From Aureobasidium sp. EXF-3400 (taxonomy: Eukaryota > Ascomycota > Dothideomycetes > Dothideales > Saccotheciaceae), in the NCBI GenBank assembly GCA_024195585.1, contig SWBL01000033.1:62001-126000 (forward strand): DNA of 64,000 bases, written 5' to 3'. Shown one piece after another: positions 45,239-56,768 of this stretch. The translations under genes were made by a program, and so were the position numbers. Numbering within the stretch: the first letter of the stretch is position 1; every line of letters starts with the position of its first letter. The notes beneath the pieces were generated by a model. It had not been told where the DNA came from and made no database searches. It worked only from the letters and a program-made list of their open reading frames with translations.

Positions 45239-46653
45239 TATTACAGCGGAAGCAGTCTGGAAAGGAAAGACTTGAGATATGCCGAGCTTCGATGGCATAT
45301 GAATACTAGAGTGTATCGACGTATGCAAGCAACCACATGGGAGTATCCAAATGTAGACTCGCTTGGAAGCTTGACAACGAAGCATCTCTCTCGTCATCAT
45401 GCCTTCCTTTCGCATCCGCGCGCGTAGGTATCATTGCAAATTCCAGGACCGTGGCCGTGGTTCAACACAACCAATATGCTCAGTTCATACCGGAGGGGTA
45501 TGTTGGTCTTCATTTATCCGAGATCTCTCCAGTTTCGCATATATCAGCATATTGGTTGTGCTGTATGAGCTATGTTGGGCGGGAGCTCATGCATGATCTC
45601 TGAAGCATACACTCTGGCCTAATGTCTGTCAGAATACTGGCCTGATACCTGCAAGCAACTGCCTCGAGTGCAGGTACGTGCCTTGAATCAAGGGGTGTTC
45701 ATATAGTACCGGGCATGATCGGAGCTTCTACGAGCACCGCATATCTAGACCGAACGATACAGGATGTACTGGCGAGCGCTTAGCGACTCATCCGATAGGT
45801 ACTCTGCACGAAAAGAGGCGGTTGGATGGATGCTCAGGCATGCTCCTAAGTCTCACTGCGCTTGGCGGCTCCGCCAGCTCGGGCTCCAACGGCAAGACTC
45901 ATATCAACGCAAGGCCTTCCGAATTTGGATTGAACATCAGCGCTTAAGCAAGCATGTGTGTCGCAGTAATTCTAGCGGGGATGGCCGCCACGACCAAGTG
46001 CTTGCTTCTAGAACGATACGGACGTCAAGCCAACCATCCTGACGATATAGCTGTTTCCGCATTGAGAGAATGAGAGAGAGAGACGTCTACCAGAATCAAC
46101 GGGATGGTTCATCGGACCCAAGTGGCTAGACGCTCATGACTTGCGAGTCTTATATTGAGACGCTGTATTCATGAACCTTGGATTTGTATATCAACATTGT
46201 GGTGGAAGATGAGAAAGAAGTCACGTCGATGCAAGCCACAGGAAAGTTGACGGCGATCCCCGCAAGCACTTTCCGCACAAAGGCGCGGCGCCTCTTTGAC
46301 AACAACCATTCGCTCCCGATGTGATGACATATGTATCTAAGCGATAGGCGCGAGATCAACGTACCTACAAGACCGAACTGATGAACGCGACGGCGCTTCG
46401 AGGTGGTCTTGTTGCTGTGAACATCCGCCATCCTTCAACATGTTGCGTAGGTAGGCATGAGCGACACTGCTGCAGGCTCAAGACGACCAGACCTCCGATG
46501 CTGGAATATTTTAACCTCTTGCCCTGCCCTCCAAAAAGTTCTGTCAGCTTGATCATTGATTTTTGTCCATTCTCTCCGTCTGGCACATCATTTATTGACG
46601 TCTTCTTCCTCCAAGTATCGACCTGAGCAGACGACCATACTTCTCCTCAGAAC
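45239..46653. other. intergenic between divergent genes
   Basis: About 1.4 kb. It contains a perfect 6-bp hairpin TGGCGG-CT-CCGCCA at 45863-45876, which also holds a CGG-N2-CCG pattern of the kind bound by Zn2Cys6 regulators, and a short GA run at about 46065-46082. No gene recognised. Confidence 0.45.
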
Positions 46654-47925
46654 ATGTATTCCTGGTCACATACAGCGCCATGGATGGCTCGATTGAAGCA
46701 TGATTCCATACAGGCATTCGATGAAGAGAGTAACAAAGCTACGACTATCGGCGTCAAACTCTTTTCGAGACCACAGTCCAGGAATCTGAATCGTGTTATA
46801 CGTGTAGTAAACGTTCTACTCATACTCGCTCTGCTCATATATCTGTATCTGCGACCATCTGCGGACCTCACCCTTTCGATGCTGGACACATCTATCTTGG
46901 GTCTGACCGAGCCAGGCATTGATTCAAGTTTAACTTATGATACGACTATACCATCAAACGTCGATTGGTCCAAATATGCGTATATCCCATACGTCACAAG
47001 CCCGACCTATCTGTGCAACTCAATCATGATCTTTGAGTCCCTGCATCGACTAGGAAGCAAAGCGGAACGTCTGATGATGTATCCAGAGGAGTGGGCTGTC
47101 AATTCAGAGTCGCCGGACGCAGGGCTACTACGCAAGGCAAGAGATAAATATAAGGTTGACCTGCAGCCCGTCCAAATCCAAAGATTGGGCGAAGACATCA
47201 CTTGGAGCGAGAGCTTTACAAAGCTTCTAGCGTTCAATCAAACCCAGTTCGACCGTGTCATTAGCTTGGATTCTGACGCCAATGTCCTGCAGGTAAAAGA
47301 TGTGCCCTTGTACTTTGACTTGTGGAGTATAAGATGATAACTTTGACCAGTCTATGGACGAACTCTTCTTCGTACCACAGGCTTCTATTGCCATGCCTCG
47401 AGTGTACTGGCTAGACGGTACACTGTCCTCACAACTCATGGTCATACAGCCATTTCAGACAGACTTTGAGCGTGTAAACCAGGCTGTCATTGCCCGGAAC
47501 GCGACCGACTTCGACATGGAAATCGTGAATGACCTTTACGGTGATGAGTGTCTTGTTCTACCATACCAGAAGTACAATCTTATCACTGGAGAGTTCCGCA
47601 ACAACTTGCATCACCGATACCTTGGTTCAGTGACCGATAGGTGGGATGCTCGTCGAGCCCTCAAGGAAGCAAAATACTTGCACTTTTCAGACTGGCCTTA
47701 TCCAAAACCATGGTCTGAATACTCGCATATTATGCATGACGAATGGCAACCTGCTTGTGAGATAACTTTAGAGGGCGAGGAAGACTGTAGTTCCCGTGAC
47801 GTATGGGATGAACTTTATGACGAGTTCCTTTCCAGGAGACAGGTAAGTTGACCTTCCCATACGTTAATGGACTCTGGCTGACACCCGCGAAGAGAGTCTG
47901 CGGCTCAAGGTACATGCCTGATTGA
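46654..47925 (+). CDS. GNT1: GNT1-like N-acetylglucosaminyltransferase (GT8, type II membrane)
   Basis: Three exons: 46654-47292, 47351-47842 and 47893-47925, about 387 residues. A transmembrane helix lies near residues 50-67 (RVVNVLLILALLIYLYL) after a short basic cytosolic tail, the type II Golgi layout. YIPYVTSPTYLCNSIMIFES, FDRVISLDSDANVLQ with the metal-binding DSD, and FFVPQASIAMPRVYW match the glycogenin-like fold of fungal glucose N-acetyltransferase 1. In yeasts Gnt1 caps Golgi glycans with GlcNAc from UDP-GlcNAc. The last exon (RVCGSRYMPD) is a best guess: its acceptor GAAG is poor, and other AGs lie 2 and 4 nt downstream. Confidence 0.78.
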
Positions 47926-48426
47926 GACGGGTGGATTAGGATATATGCCGTCACCGATCAAAAGAAGTCCTTTATGAGACGCAGATGGTGCATTTCATGT
48001 AGCCGATACTACGGACTCCAGCAGAGCCATCAGGGCCACAGAGAAAGACCAATGCTTCTCGTGTCGCGATTTAGACACTCAAACGAAATGACGCAAGATA
48101 AATTGGAAATAGGTCGAGACCACCTACGCTCAGCTCCGGAATTTGTGGCTTGCACGAGAAGCCGAGCTCAATCAAATGACTCGCGGTTTTAGCAAAGTTG
48201 GCCATGTCATAATTTCCATCGATGCTATCAATGAGCACTCAACACGAGTTAAGGTCAAACAAGTCAGTTGAAGAAGATTGAAATGCTTCGCAAGCTGCGA
48301 TTGTTCTGTCGGTCCTGCGCCGTAAAACTCCTCATGCTACCTTATATATCCCAACGCCTTGTCCGTCTATTCCCAAGATCATGTGTCGTATATATTCCCA
48401 GGGTATACTCCATTCCAAGCATCTCT
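47926..48426. other. intergenic between convergent genes
   Basis: About 0.5 kb between the GNT1-like and WSC genes; nothing recognised. Confidence 0.4.
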
Positions 48427-49034
48427 TTACAAAGCAGCACCAAGTGTCAAAGCCATGACACCTGCACCCATCACATAAGTCCAGCCCGACGCAGCGACCG
48501 AAGCTGCAGCACTCTTGGACGAAGAACTAGAAGAGCTTGACTTCTTGCTGGTAAGGTTGTAGAGGGTGAGTGTGAGGTAGCCACCGCAAAGCTCAGTGTC
48601 GTTGCCTACACACGCAAGCGAGCAATTCGACTCAGGTAGCTGCGCCGACAAAGCAGAGAGGTAGTTGCTGCACCAGCACCTGTGTAGCTCAATCAGTATA
48701 AATCCTTCTTCGTCCCTCATCTTAACCACACGTACTCCTTGCTGTATTCCAGACCAGCGTACTGGTAGTTTGAGTCTCCGCAGTACTGCAAGCAAGCTGC
48801 GACAGTGGTGTCATTGCCAGTCTCCATCTTGCCGCCGGAGAGAGCGCGAGCACCAGATGTGCCTTCTATGCCGGTTGTCTCATTGTAGCATCCCATATAA
48901 CTGTATCCATCCGAGCCAGCGGCGGCGATTGCGACGACAGAGGCAGTAGCGGCGGCTGAGGAGGTGGAAGCCGAGGATTGGGCGGAAGCGACTGCGAACA
49001 GCGAGAGAGCGGAGACGAAGGCTGAGACGAGCAT
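48427..49034 (-). CDS. WSC-domain secreted, probably GPI-anchored protein
   Basis: Two exons, 49034-48736 and 48679-48427 (56-nt intron, donor GTACGT), 183 residues. A signal peptide is seen (MLVSAFVSALSLFAVASAQ), then a Ser/Ala linker and one WSC domain at about residues 44-130: YMGCYNET, ACLQYCGDSNYQYAGLEYSKE joined across the intron to CWCSNYL, then NCSLACVGNDTELCGGY. The C-terminus is a Ser run plus a hydrophobic end (WTYVMGAGVMALTLGAAL), which fits a GPI-attachment signal better than a signalling tail, since no cytosolic part follows. WSC domains bind carbohydrate and occur in wall sensors and wall proteins. Confidence 0.87.
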
Positions 49035-49804
49035 CGTGGATAGTGACTGTTGTAGCGATTGACAAGTCCAGGTACAAAACTAGAGTGAGCACACAGAGAT
49101 CCGGACGACAGGGAAAGCACGACGACCAAGAGCTGAAGGGGAAACGGAAAGAGAAAAGGACCGGATGTGGTTCGTTTTTCTTCTCAGCTCCCTAGACCTG
49201 CCTGTTGTCTTGCAGATATCTAAAAAGCCTAAAAACTTATCGCCAATACAAGTAGCGGCTCTGCTCGGAGGCGCCGGTAGTATGCAGGGTCGTTCTTCAC
49301 GGTCTCACCTGCTTGCTGGGCGCGTAAAAGTAGAGTTGGTTGAGTGAACCAGTTCCCAAGAATAGACGCCTTCTGGCCAAAACGGGTGAAACGGCCAAGC
49401 ATGCCGCGTTGGCAGACCTCAGCTGGTGTTTAAACACTTCAGCTCCTGCATTTGCTGATACGAGGACGCAATGTTATATTAACAAGGAAGTGACCTATGT
49501 TGGAGCTTCTATGTGGTTTGTCGCGCCGGCAAAAGCGACTTGCAGAATCTGGCAGAACGCTGTATTCGAAGCTCGGGAATTATTATCCATTGCACTATCC
49601 TAATCTGTCAGCGACTGTTCCTTGCGCCGTCTGGCAACTGCATTGACGCACAGTGCATCTCAAAAGTCGTCCGACTTACTACCTTACTTCCTCAACTATC
49701 ACTCGCGACTGAGACACGAACTTGAGGATATTCAGTATTTTCTCGCGCTATTTGTCACCATGGATCATCTCATCCTCGCTATTCTCTAACAGCTCTGGAT
49801 GCCC
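49035..49804. other. intergenic, no gene seen
   Basis: About 0.77 kb upstream of the WSC gene. Short open frames only; nothing recognised. Confidence 0.4.
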
Positions 49805-50581
49805 TCAGGACCTGCGATACACGCGCGACGAAGCAGACGGTTGTTTGTCTTCCCTCTGGTCTGGTTCTTGTTGGCGTTGGTGCTCTGGTACCAATTCCCA
49901 ATAACCAATTTCGTCAGGCACGGGTCTCATTTCTGGAGTCTTTGGCCTGTCCTCTTTGATGTGTCGTTGACGATACTCCTCAAGGATAACTTCTACCTTT
50001 TCGGTCTCCATCGAGTGCTTGCCGTGAACACGCATGTGCTCATAGAAAGCCTTGCCCCAACCCATATTGCACGGTCGCGTTCCATGTTTGTAGAAGGAGT
50101 TGGAATATCTACATGGTTCATGATTGGACCCGCCATTATACCAGGCGTTCATGACTTGGTTCCGGTATTTGGCCTGCGCTGGATCCCTGTAGCAACTGAG
50201 TCGGTTCTGGCCTGCAAATTGGTTGGCCTCATCACGGAATTCGCTCAGATTCTTGCCACACTCCTCGCATTTCGTGGAGGAACCATTGAACCCTTGGTCT
50301 TGTGCTGTCGCTTCTTCTGATACCGGGTTTTCCGGTCGATGTGCCTGGATGCCGGCGAGGTGCATCGAATGATGCATCGCATCATGAACTGGTGGAGGAG
50401 GATGAGAAGATGCGACCGCGAAGTGTATAGGCTTGTCGAGAGGAGCAGGCTTTGTCGCAGTGGCTGGCCCAGAGCAAGGGGGTGGGAAGCCGTTGTAGCG
50501 TGACATCGTTGATCTGAAAACAGGCACCTCGAAAAACCAGCTTGGATGGTGGATGGGAAAAAGGTGAGAGCTCTCGGTCAT
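49805..50581 (-). CDS. uncharacterised protein with shared Cys-rich CRY/GWG/YRQRH domain (copy A)
   Basis: A single exon of 258 residues (MTESSHLF start; a second in-frame ATG, MSRYNGFPPP, lies 25 codons later). I do not recognise it. The N-terminal 100 residues are Pro/His-rich. A CxxC (KCEECGKN) follows near residue 105, then SCYRD and the core CRYSNSFYKHGTRPCNMGWGK, a helix with E/H residues, and EEYRQRH. It ends after GYWELVP with a polar tail. No signal peptide or membrane helix is seen. The core aligns with the neighbour at 51249-52355 with one gap, so the two are paralogues. The invariant Cys and His suggest a small metal-binding or disulphide fold, which is inference. Confidence 0.65.
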   Translation of the reverse strand: MTESSHLFPIHHPSWFFEVPVFRSTMSRYNGFPPPCSGPATATKPAPLDKPIHFAVASSHPPPPVHDAMHHSMHLAGIQAHRPENPVSEEATAQDQGFNGSSTKCEECGKNLSEFRDEANQFAGQNRLSCYRDPAQAKYRNQVMNAWYNGGSNHEPCRYSNSFYKHGTRPCNMGWGKAFYEHMRVHGKHSMETEKVEVILEEYRQRHIKEDRPKTPEMRPVPDEIGYWELVPEHQRQQEPDQREDKQPSASSRVYRRS

Positions 50582-50658
50582 ACAGGAACCTTTTTATCAT
50601 CATTTATGACTGAGAAGGGGAAAGTCACATTGCTAAAAAGCTCTACAAGACTCTCAAC

Positions 50659-51217
50659 ATGTCATTCGTCTCGCACTTTGAGCAAGATTCGATTGGAATT
50701 ATTACCATCACTTGCTGCCAGGCTGACATTGACACTAGAATCACCATCCTCGGTTCGAACAAGCGATTCGATGTGAAGAAAAGAGCCGGAGTTAACATGA
50801 GACATATGTCCAAGACATCCGCACGAGGCGCGAACAATATGCTCATAACCTCTTCCCCGGGACCACCGTCGGTTCAGCCCGAAAGTCTATCATCCCTATC
50901 CTCCTACACGAGTCTTGAACGACGTTTTCGCTATACAGATGGCATAATCATTACTGGGACCAGAGATGATATCCGGAAGGAGTTGAGAGTATGTCCGCTT
51001 CTTGGTAAGTACTCATCTGGTTCTCGAACTCATCGTGCATTCCGACAGCTATCACATACGCTGAATGCTTATGCACAAGGGGATAAGGTATAGCAACATG
51101 CGCCTCACCAGAACAGCTAACAAATCTTCAATTCTTGAATCGAAATAGATCAGGTTCGAGAAGCTCGGGTTTGATCCTCAACAAATCATCTTTCAGCTCT
51201 CCAAAATCACTTCCTAA
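50659..51217 (+). CDS. small unknown protein between the Cys-rich paralogues
   Basis: Proposed exons are 50659-51087 and 51149-51217, 165 residues. The first exon is open for 143 codons from an ATG in fair context (AACATGTC). A CTAAC branch site and a TAG acceptor precede the second exon (IRFEKLGFDPQQIIFQLSKI), which stays in frame. The donor GTATAG is weak; without the splice the frame ends two codons later. I do not recognise the product; it is polar, with a RFRYTDGIIITGTRDDIRKE stretch. The gene is divergent from copy A (77 bp) and convergent with copy B (31 bp). It could be a chance frame; transcript data would decide. Confidence 0.4.
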
Positions 51218-51248
51218 TCAGACACTCGCGGTGCTGTCAATTCTTCTA

Positions 51249-52355
51249 TCATGGCCGGACCACCCAATAAAATGGTTGTCCAGGGAGAGGGTTTGGCGGA
51301 TCTTTCACCAACACTGGACCTTCAAACCTCCGATCATGCTCATGCTCATGCTGATGCTCATGTCGCTGCCGATACCACTCCGCTATCTCGTCCAAATGTG
51401 TGAACTTCGCTGCCGCTGATCCAAATTTGATTTCGTACTCTTTCAGCATCAACCCCCAACCCCAGACACATGGACTCGTGCTTGGAGTCGAGTGGAAAGC
51501 CTTAGCGTAGCGGCATCCCGTGCGCCCTGGCAGGCCGACTGTGCAGGCGTTGTCAAAGCAAGGTGTTTCCTCGCAGACATGGAGTCCACGCTCGAATAGC
51601 ATTTCATTATGCTTTTTCGCGCAATATCTTCTCTCTTCTCTGGTCTCTGGACGTTTGTATCGGAGTTCTAGCTCTGCTCTGTCCATTCTCTGCAGATCTT
51701 CTTGTGCTCTCGCTATTTGTAATTGTTCTTCTTCTTCCAATCTTTCTGCTTCTCTCACTCTTTCTGCTTCCCTCTGTCTTGCTTCTTCCAGCAAACTTTG
51801 TGCTTCCATAAAACGTTGTAATGGACCCATCGGATGGTACCGGAACGGAGCATTAAGAGACGAAGCCAACCGCACAGCAGGATCAGTATTCGGATCAAAC
51901 GACTGATCAGGCTCGCGAGGAACATTGCCATCGTTGTATGGTGCCTTCCAGAATCTCTCAAGCTCTTCGTCTGTCATGTGTGGGTATATGATGAGGGGAA
52001 TCTTCCATCCTCTAGTTTGGTTGAGGGGGACCGACTCGCTGTCAAGAGGATCCCGGATATCGTCTTCATCGTTCGTGGGAGGAGGTAGCTGTACGACTGA
52101 GTCCACACGTCCCGCGGTACCCGAGGGTCTTGGTTTGCTCTGCGACGAACTGGGTCCTGCGACAGCGTTTGAAGTGGTACTCTGAAGCCGAGAATTGGCG
52201 TTTCTTTGGGCCCGCTCATACCCGATGGGAACGCAATATGGGTGTGGCGCAGGTTGCTGCGGATCGTCTCGTATGGATGGCTCCAGACCCGCGAGTGGGC
52301 AAGTTTCGCTATCGTAGGAATCGTATGGTGGTAGGTTGGGTGTGTTGTTAGACAT
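51249..52355 (-). CDS. uncharacterised protein with shared Cys-rich CRY/GWG/YRQRH domain (copy B)
   Basis: A single exon of 368 residues (MSNNTPNLPPYDSYD). The N-terminal half is Pro/Ser-rich and disordered. A Glu/Arg-rich coiled coil lies at about residues 180-255. The C-terminal domain has CEETPCFDNAC, then GCRYAKAFHSTPSTSPCVWG, WGLMLKEYEIKFG and EIAEWYRQRH, followed by an alternating His/Glu run and PFYWVVRP at the end. The core matches copy A at 49805-50581: C-R-Y, F followed by Y or H, P-C-x-x-G-W-G, then exactly 26 residues to Y-R-Q-R-H in both. Function is unknown. Lack of a signal peptide suggests an intracellular protein. Confidence 0.7.
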   Translation of the reverse strand: MSNNTPNLPPYDSYDSETCPLAGLEPSIRDDPQQPAPHPYCVPIGYERAQRNANSRLQSTTSNAVAGPSSSQSKPRPSGTAGRVDSVVQLPPPTNDEDDIRDPLDSESVPLNQTRGWKIPLIIYPHMTDEELERFWKAPYNDGNVPREPDQSFDPNTDPAVRLASSLNAPFRYHPMGPLQRFMEAQSLLEEARQREAERVREAERLEEEEQLQIARAQEDLQRMDRAELELRYKRPETREERRYCAKKHNEMLFERGLHVCEETPCFDNACTVGLPGRTGCRYAKAFHSTPSTSPCVWGWGLMLKEYEIKFGSAAAKFTHLDEIAEWYRQRHEHQHEHEHDRRFEGPVLVKDPPNPLPGQPFYWVVRP

Positions 52356-54116
52356 GCTGTCGCTCAGTGGAGATGAAGTCGCAATGTAAGTGCACGGGTT
52401 TCTTTTCCTTTTTCTTTCTCTTGTTATCTATCAGGGAACTATCAAGCAGCAAAGATCATCACATCTTGTAGGCAGAGGATTCCTGCAATGAGTCTAATGC
52501 ACGTGACCGACTTACAGTCACGAAAATGCAGCGGTATAATGAGCATGTTTAGTCGAGCCAGGCGTCGATGAGTCTCAAGACTTGAGATCGCTACTACTTA
52601 CCGTTGCAACAAGCGATATGCTGCGAAGAATCGACTAAGCCAGCGTGACATATCGAGTCCGCACTAGTGATGTGGAATGTGCTCTTCCCCAGCGCCGGCT
52701 TCGACTCCGCTCCAAAGTTCGTCCTACCACGTGGGCATACGATTAAACGCACCCAATGGAAATATCATCCCACCGATACGACCCACTTTACACCAAAGTA
52801 TATCTTCCTGGGCATTGCTGACTACCGATATCAGATCCTGCGTCTAGCAATCATGTACCATGGCAATCTCTAATGCAACAGTCAGAAGTAACATGAATGC
52901 AGCAACAAATTGACTGTTCTGGAAATTAACTCAAACCAACTTCCAACGTCAAAATTCCGAGATCGATGCTGACCTGAGTTCAATTCTGCCGCTGTGCGAT
53001 ACAAAATGCTGCACAGTCTTTGTACTCATTGCTCTCCCCAAATCTCCTGGCTTCTCAAATTCTATCAGTAGTCTGGATTTGCGACATAGCGGGTATGCCC
53101 TTCAAGAAAAGAAGAAGGCAGAAAACGCTGTTGTTGCTGCAGCAGGAAATCGAATACCGAATATGTCCAGCAATTCTGGCAATCTGCTTGGGGGTAACTT
53201 GAAGTAGATCAGATTATCTTCATCGATCGCGATCTGCTCTTACAACCTCCAAGTACCAAGACTTTTGAACTTTGATATAGTTCTTCCAAGTATTACTGTG
53301 AAAACCGTCTCAATATCACTTCATCACACGATACCGCATCTAGAAGCATCATTTTTCTTCAGTGTAAATTCATAAATCGTTACCAGCTCTGCATACTGTA
53401 TAGCAACACTTTGGAACCATAAACATCTTATCTTCATACACCGCGATCTTTTCAAGTTCCCAGTCTCCAAAACCTTGGATCAACATCCCTTCCTACGGCT
53501 ATGGCGTCCACTCTGGAAACTCATCGCCATGTCAATTAACCACACAAGATTGAAAGCATCCTTTTTGCTTCTATGTACATATGTGAAACTCGTCACCAGC
53601 TCTACACACACGATTCTCGTGACCAGTCCTGCTCCTCGCGATACAGTACTGAGATTGAGAAGTTTCAACATCCGATTCAATTCCCACTACCAGACTTTCA
53701 ATTTTGTAGTATGATGAGTGCGAGAAAACTACCTGGACTTGTGTAGTTGGCCTGCATGACCGATCTCTATCCAGTACTCAAAGATCTCAATTACTGTCAC
53801 AGGTCAGGTATTGCATGGTACGCTTCTTGAGGGCAAGGCACAAAACGGGAGCAGACTCGAAGGAAAGAAGTCAAATTGACATGATCTAAAAGAAGAACAA
53901 CTCTTTAGTCAAACTTGACGAAACACATCTTCCAATTCTACATACTCCAGACCCGAGAAACTACCCCTGAGAATGCAGAAAACCCAATCCCAGATGCCTT
54001 TACCACCACAGAAGAGTGAATCTCTCAGCAGTAGCTCTACCTCTTCTACAAAACACCTCTGCAACTCAATAACATCCCAAAACGCCTGCAGCCTCGCGGA
54101 AGAGTGTCGTATCCGC
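52356..54116. other. gene-poor 1.8 kb
   Basis: The longest stretch without a recognisable gene in the right half. It contains the decayed direct repeat listed separately; otherwise only short open frames. Confidence 0.45.
53216..53640. repeat. degenerate two-copy direct repeat, unit about 210 bp
   Basis: Two stretches share several blocks in the same order and spacing. TATCTTCATCGATCGCGATC near 53216 matches TATCTTCATACACCGCGATC near 53430. AGAAGCATCATTTTTCTTC near 53343 matches GAAAGCATCCTTTTTGCTTC near 53552, and the blocks around GTTACCAGCTCTGCATA and GTCACCAGCTCTACACA follow. The blocks differ largely by substitutions. It may be a remnant of a duplicated element. Confidence 0.5.
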
Positions 54117-56385
54117 CTATAGGATCTCAGCTTCTTCATTGTCTTCCTCTCCCTCACTCTGCCAGTCAACATCATTATCCATCTCCTCAGCTCTTCTCTG
54201 CACTTCCGCCAACCCAGACACGTCCTCAACGTATCCTTTTTCATTGATCGCACGCTTTACAAACTCCCATCCATCATTGTTGTAGAGTGAGAGAATTGTG
54301 GGTGAGCATGCAGAGCAACAGTCATATGCCTGTCCTCTGATAGTAAGGGTTTTCCAATCGGCGAGGAATCCGCGAAGGGAGTGAGGAACACTGCCGAGAG
54401 GGTGGTCTGGATGTTGAGCTTGGGGATTGTTGACTGGGGGAGCGGCTGCAGCTGCTTTGTCGGGATGTTGTAGTATTGAGACTAACAGCTCGACTGCGAG
54501 TGCTGATGCGATGGCTGCGACACCTGGGCGAGTGACTGTACATTGCTGATCGAGTGTGGCGGATTTAAGAGAGTTGGCAGGAGCGACGACATCGTTGCAG
54601 AAGTAACAGCCTAGTTGTTCTGCTTCTGGTTGTGAAGATACTCCGTGTCGCATGACCATGTATGAGTCGAAACCAAGAGCAGCGTTAAGAACGATCTTGT
54701 TTGCTGCTTTTCCCATGACTGTCGGTAGCCAGCGTGACTCACGTGTATCCATGAGAATGAAGATTGCGTCGTGGTCTTCGATAAGCTTGTGTAGCTGGTC
54801 AAACTCGGCTTTCACCTTCTTCTCGTCCATGATGGGGTGTCCGGCCATGGGCACTGATAGCGAATGGCTGGCGGCATTGACACCAGGATAGATGCGTTTT
54901 AGTGCTTGGGCAGCTGTCTCGGCTTTTGGAGAGCCGCCCTTGAGACAATCGTCGAAGGTGAAGAGGGGCTGTCGTACAGGATTGCTGAAACTGACTTTAC
55001 CGTTGTCGACAAAGGTGATGTTCCTTACACCCCAGCCCATGAGATTGCGCGCGACATAAGAGCCCAAAGTACCTGCACCTAGCAAAAGACACTTTGTCTC
55101 CTTGATGATATCAAGATCGATCGAGGGTGCGATGCGCCACTTGATGAGCTTCAAGTTCAGGTCGACAGCCTGATCAGCGAGGCGAGTAGGGTCCATATAG
55201 GCGCCCATGTCTATGGTGCGAGAAAAGTTTCTAGACCTTGTATCCCGCTCCCAGCCCGTGATCTTCGGCATGGGGCCACGTTCTGCTGGTGGGATGGATC
55301 TGGGTGTGGGTGAAGACGATGACGAGTCGCGACCTTCGGGAATTGAAGGGAAGACAGCAGAGTGGTCACCCTCAGTAGGCTTGACAGACTCGGCCTTGAA
55401 GAAGATGCTGTGTGGCTGTTCTCGTCGAGCGTGCGTGTCGCGGTAACACATGATCTGAAGGTTGTCGAGCCTCCATCGTTGACGAACAAGGACGAGTAGA
55501 TTTCTCAGCATCCAACCAGGATTTGATTCAAAAGTCGAGGGGTCTGCGAAACAGATGTATTGATCGTCAGGGTCGACATTGTTGAAGAAGCCGGTCTCGT
55601 AGTTTGCCAGAGCACCAATCTTCCATTGATAGTCGGGTGTATCTCCAGGCTCAGAGTTTGCATCGTGGAAGTGGTCGTTCTCAAAGTCTCGGTCATCGGG
55701 TTCATCAAGCGGGGTATGTGACTCATGGTCGTCGTCCAGGTCGGCACCTCTAATCTTCTTTGCCAGGAAGAAACCATGTTGCCTTGTGTCCACACTGTAC
55801 CTCCAAGTTCCTACTTTGTCCACCAACTGCTCCGTCTCTTTTGGAGTAATCTTTTGTGACGTCGAATAGGACCAGGTGGGATCCGAGTGCAGGGCAGGGT
55901 ATGCGAATTGGTAAGTGAACTTGAACTTCTTGAGGTCGGCGTAGCAGATGGCTGAGAATGAAGATAGCAATGAGGGACACGAGAAGATTGTTCCATCGTT
56001 AATGGCGTCCCAGATTGTTCGGCCAGCGCGTTCGATGTGGGCAGCTTTGTCGACTTGCTTGTACTCGTCCATGGTGTTGAAGTTTCGGATGTAGCCTTCG
56101 CCACGATAGAAGTGTGCTGGAACACTGCAGAAATGTTAGCCATCATGGTCGGCATGAGCAGCATAGACGGGCATGAACACACTGGTCTTGGGTCAAGGCT
56201 GAGTTGTGAATCTGCATGCGAGCGGAGCGCTCTGGCGGGTCTCGTGTCTGGATCTGGTAGACACCCAAAACCCTGCGGGCCGACGAGTCCAGTCGGTCAT
56301 GATTGAGCTTGAGGTTGCCCAGGGCCGAGTAAAAGCCTAGGTCGATTTCCGAGGTCCATGGCGCAAACTTGAGCGGCTCCATCAT
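54117..56385 (-). CDS. ATG7: ATG7, E1-like autophagy activating enzyme
   Basis: Two exons, 56385-56183 and 56124-54117 (58-nt intron), 736 residues. The start [19 protein letters not shown] and the junction [19 protein letters not shown] are typical of fungal Atg7. The adenylation domain has [16 protein letters not shown] near residue 414, and [19 protein letters not shown] and the catalytic cysteine C596 ([11 protein letters not shown]) follow. The C-terminal CCSAC supplies the other zinc cysteines, and the acidic tail ([12 protein letters not shown]) fits the region that recruits Atg8. Atg7 activates Atg8 and Atg12 with ATP and passes them to Atg3 and Atg10. It is divergent from DCD1, with 383 bp between the start codons. 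Confidence 0.95.
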
Positions 56386-56768
56386 GGTTGTTTGTCGCGT
56401 TGCGGGGTGCTTCGTCTGCGGAGGTCAACGAGGGTATTCGCCGTCGTGCTCGCTATGGATACGGGAATAAGTCTGCACGAAGAATGAGGTCGACGAGGAC
56501 AAAGTTTATGGTTGTAGCATATGTCAGACGCGTTGAGACAATGACAGTCGTGACCTGCTGAATGTGATGGCCTTCACTTGTGACGTTGTCAGGGAAAGCC
56601 CGACCCAATCCAACGCACGGTCATCAAAGAAGCCCGCCTTCCTTCCGCTAAACATGTGAAAGCTCCTTTCTCTGCCCGCCAGGTCTTTGTTTATACATCT
56701 TGCTGTCCGTCAATAATTGATCGGGGATACTCAGTTTCTCCCAAAGATAGATATCTGATCAAATCAAT
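56386..56768. other. divergent promoter region ATG7/DCD1
   Basis: A 383-bp gap between divergent start codons; no specific site recognised. Confidence 0.4.

Noticed and set aside
45863..45876. Hairpin TGGCGG-CT-CCGCCA as a transcription terminator
   Set aside because: Eukaryotic context with no adjacent gene end; at most a protein-binding palindrome.
53020..53202. 60-codon frame in the gene-poor stretch
   Set aside because: Short, without conserved features or nearby splice partners; expected by chance in 1.8 kb.
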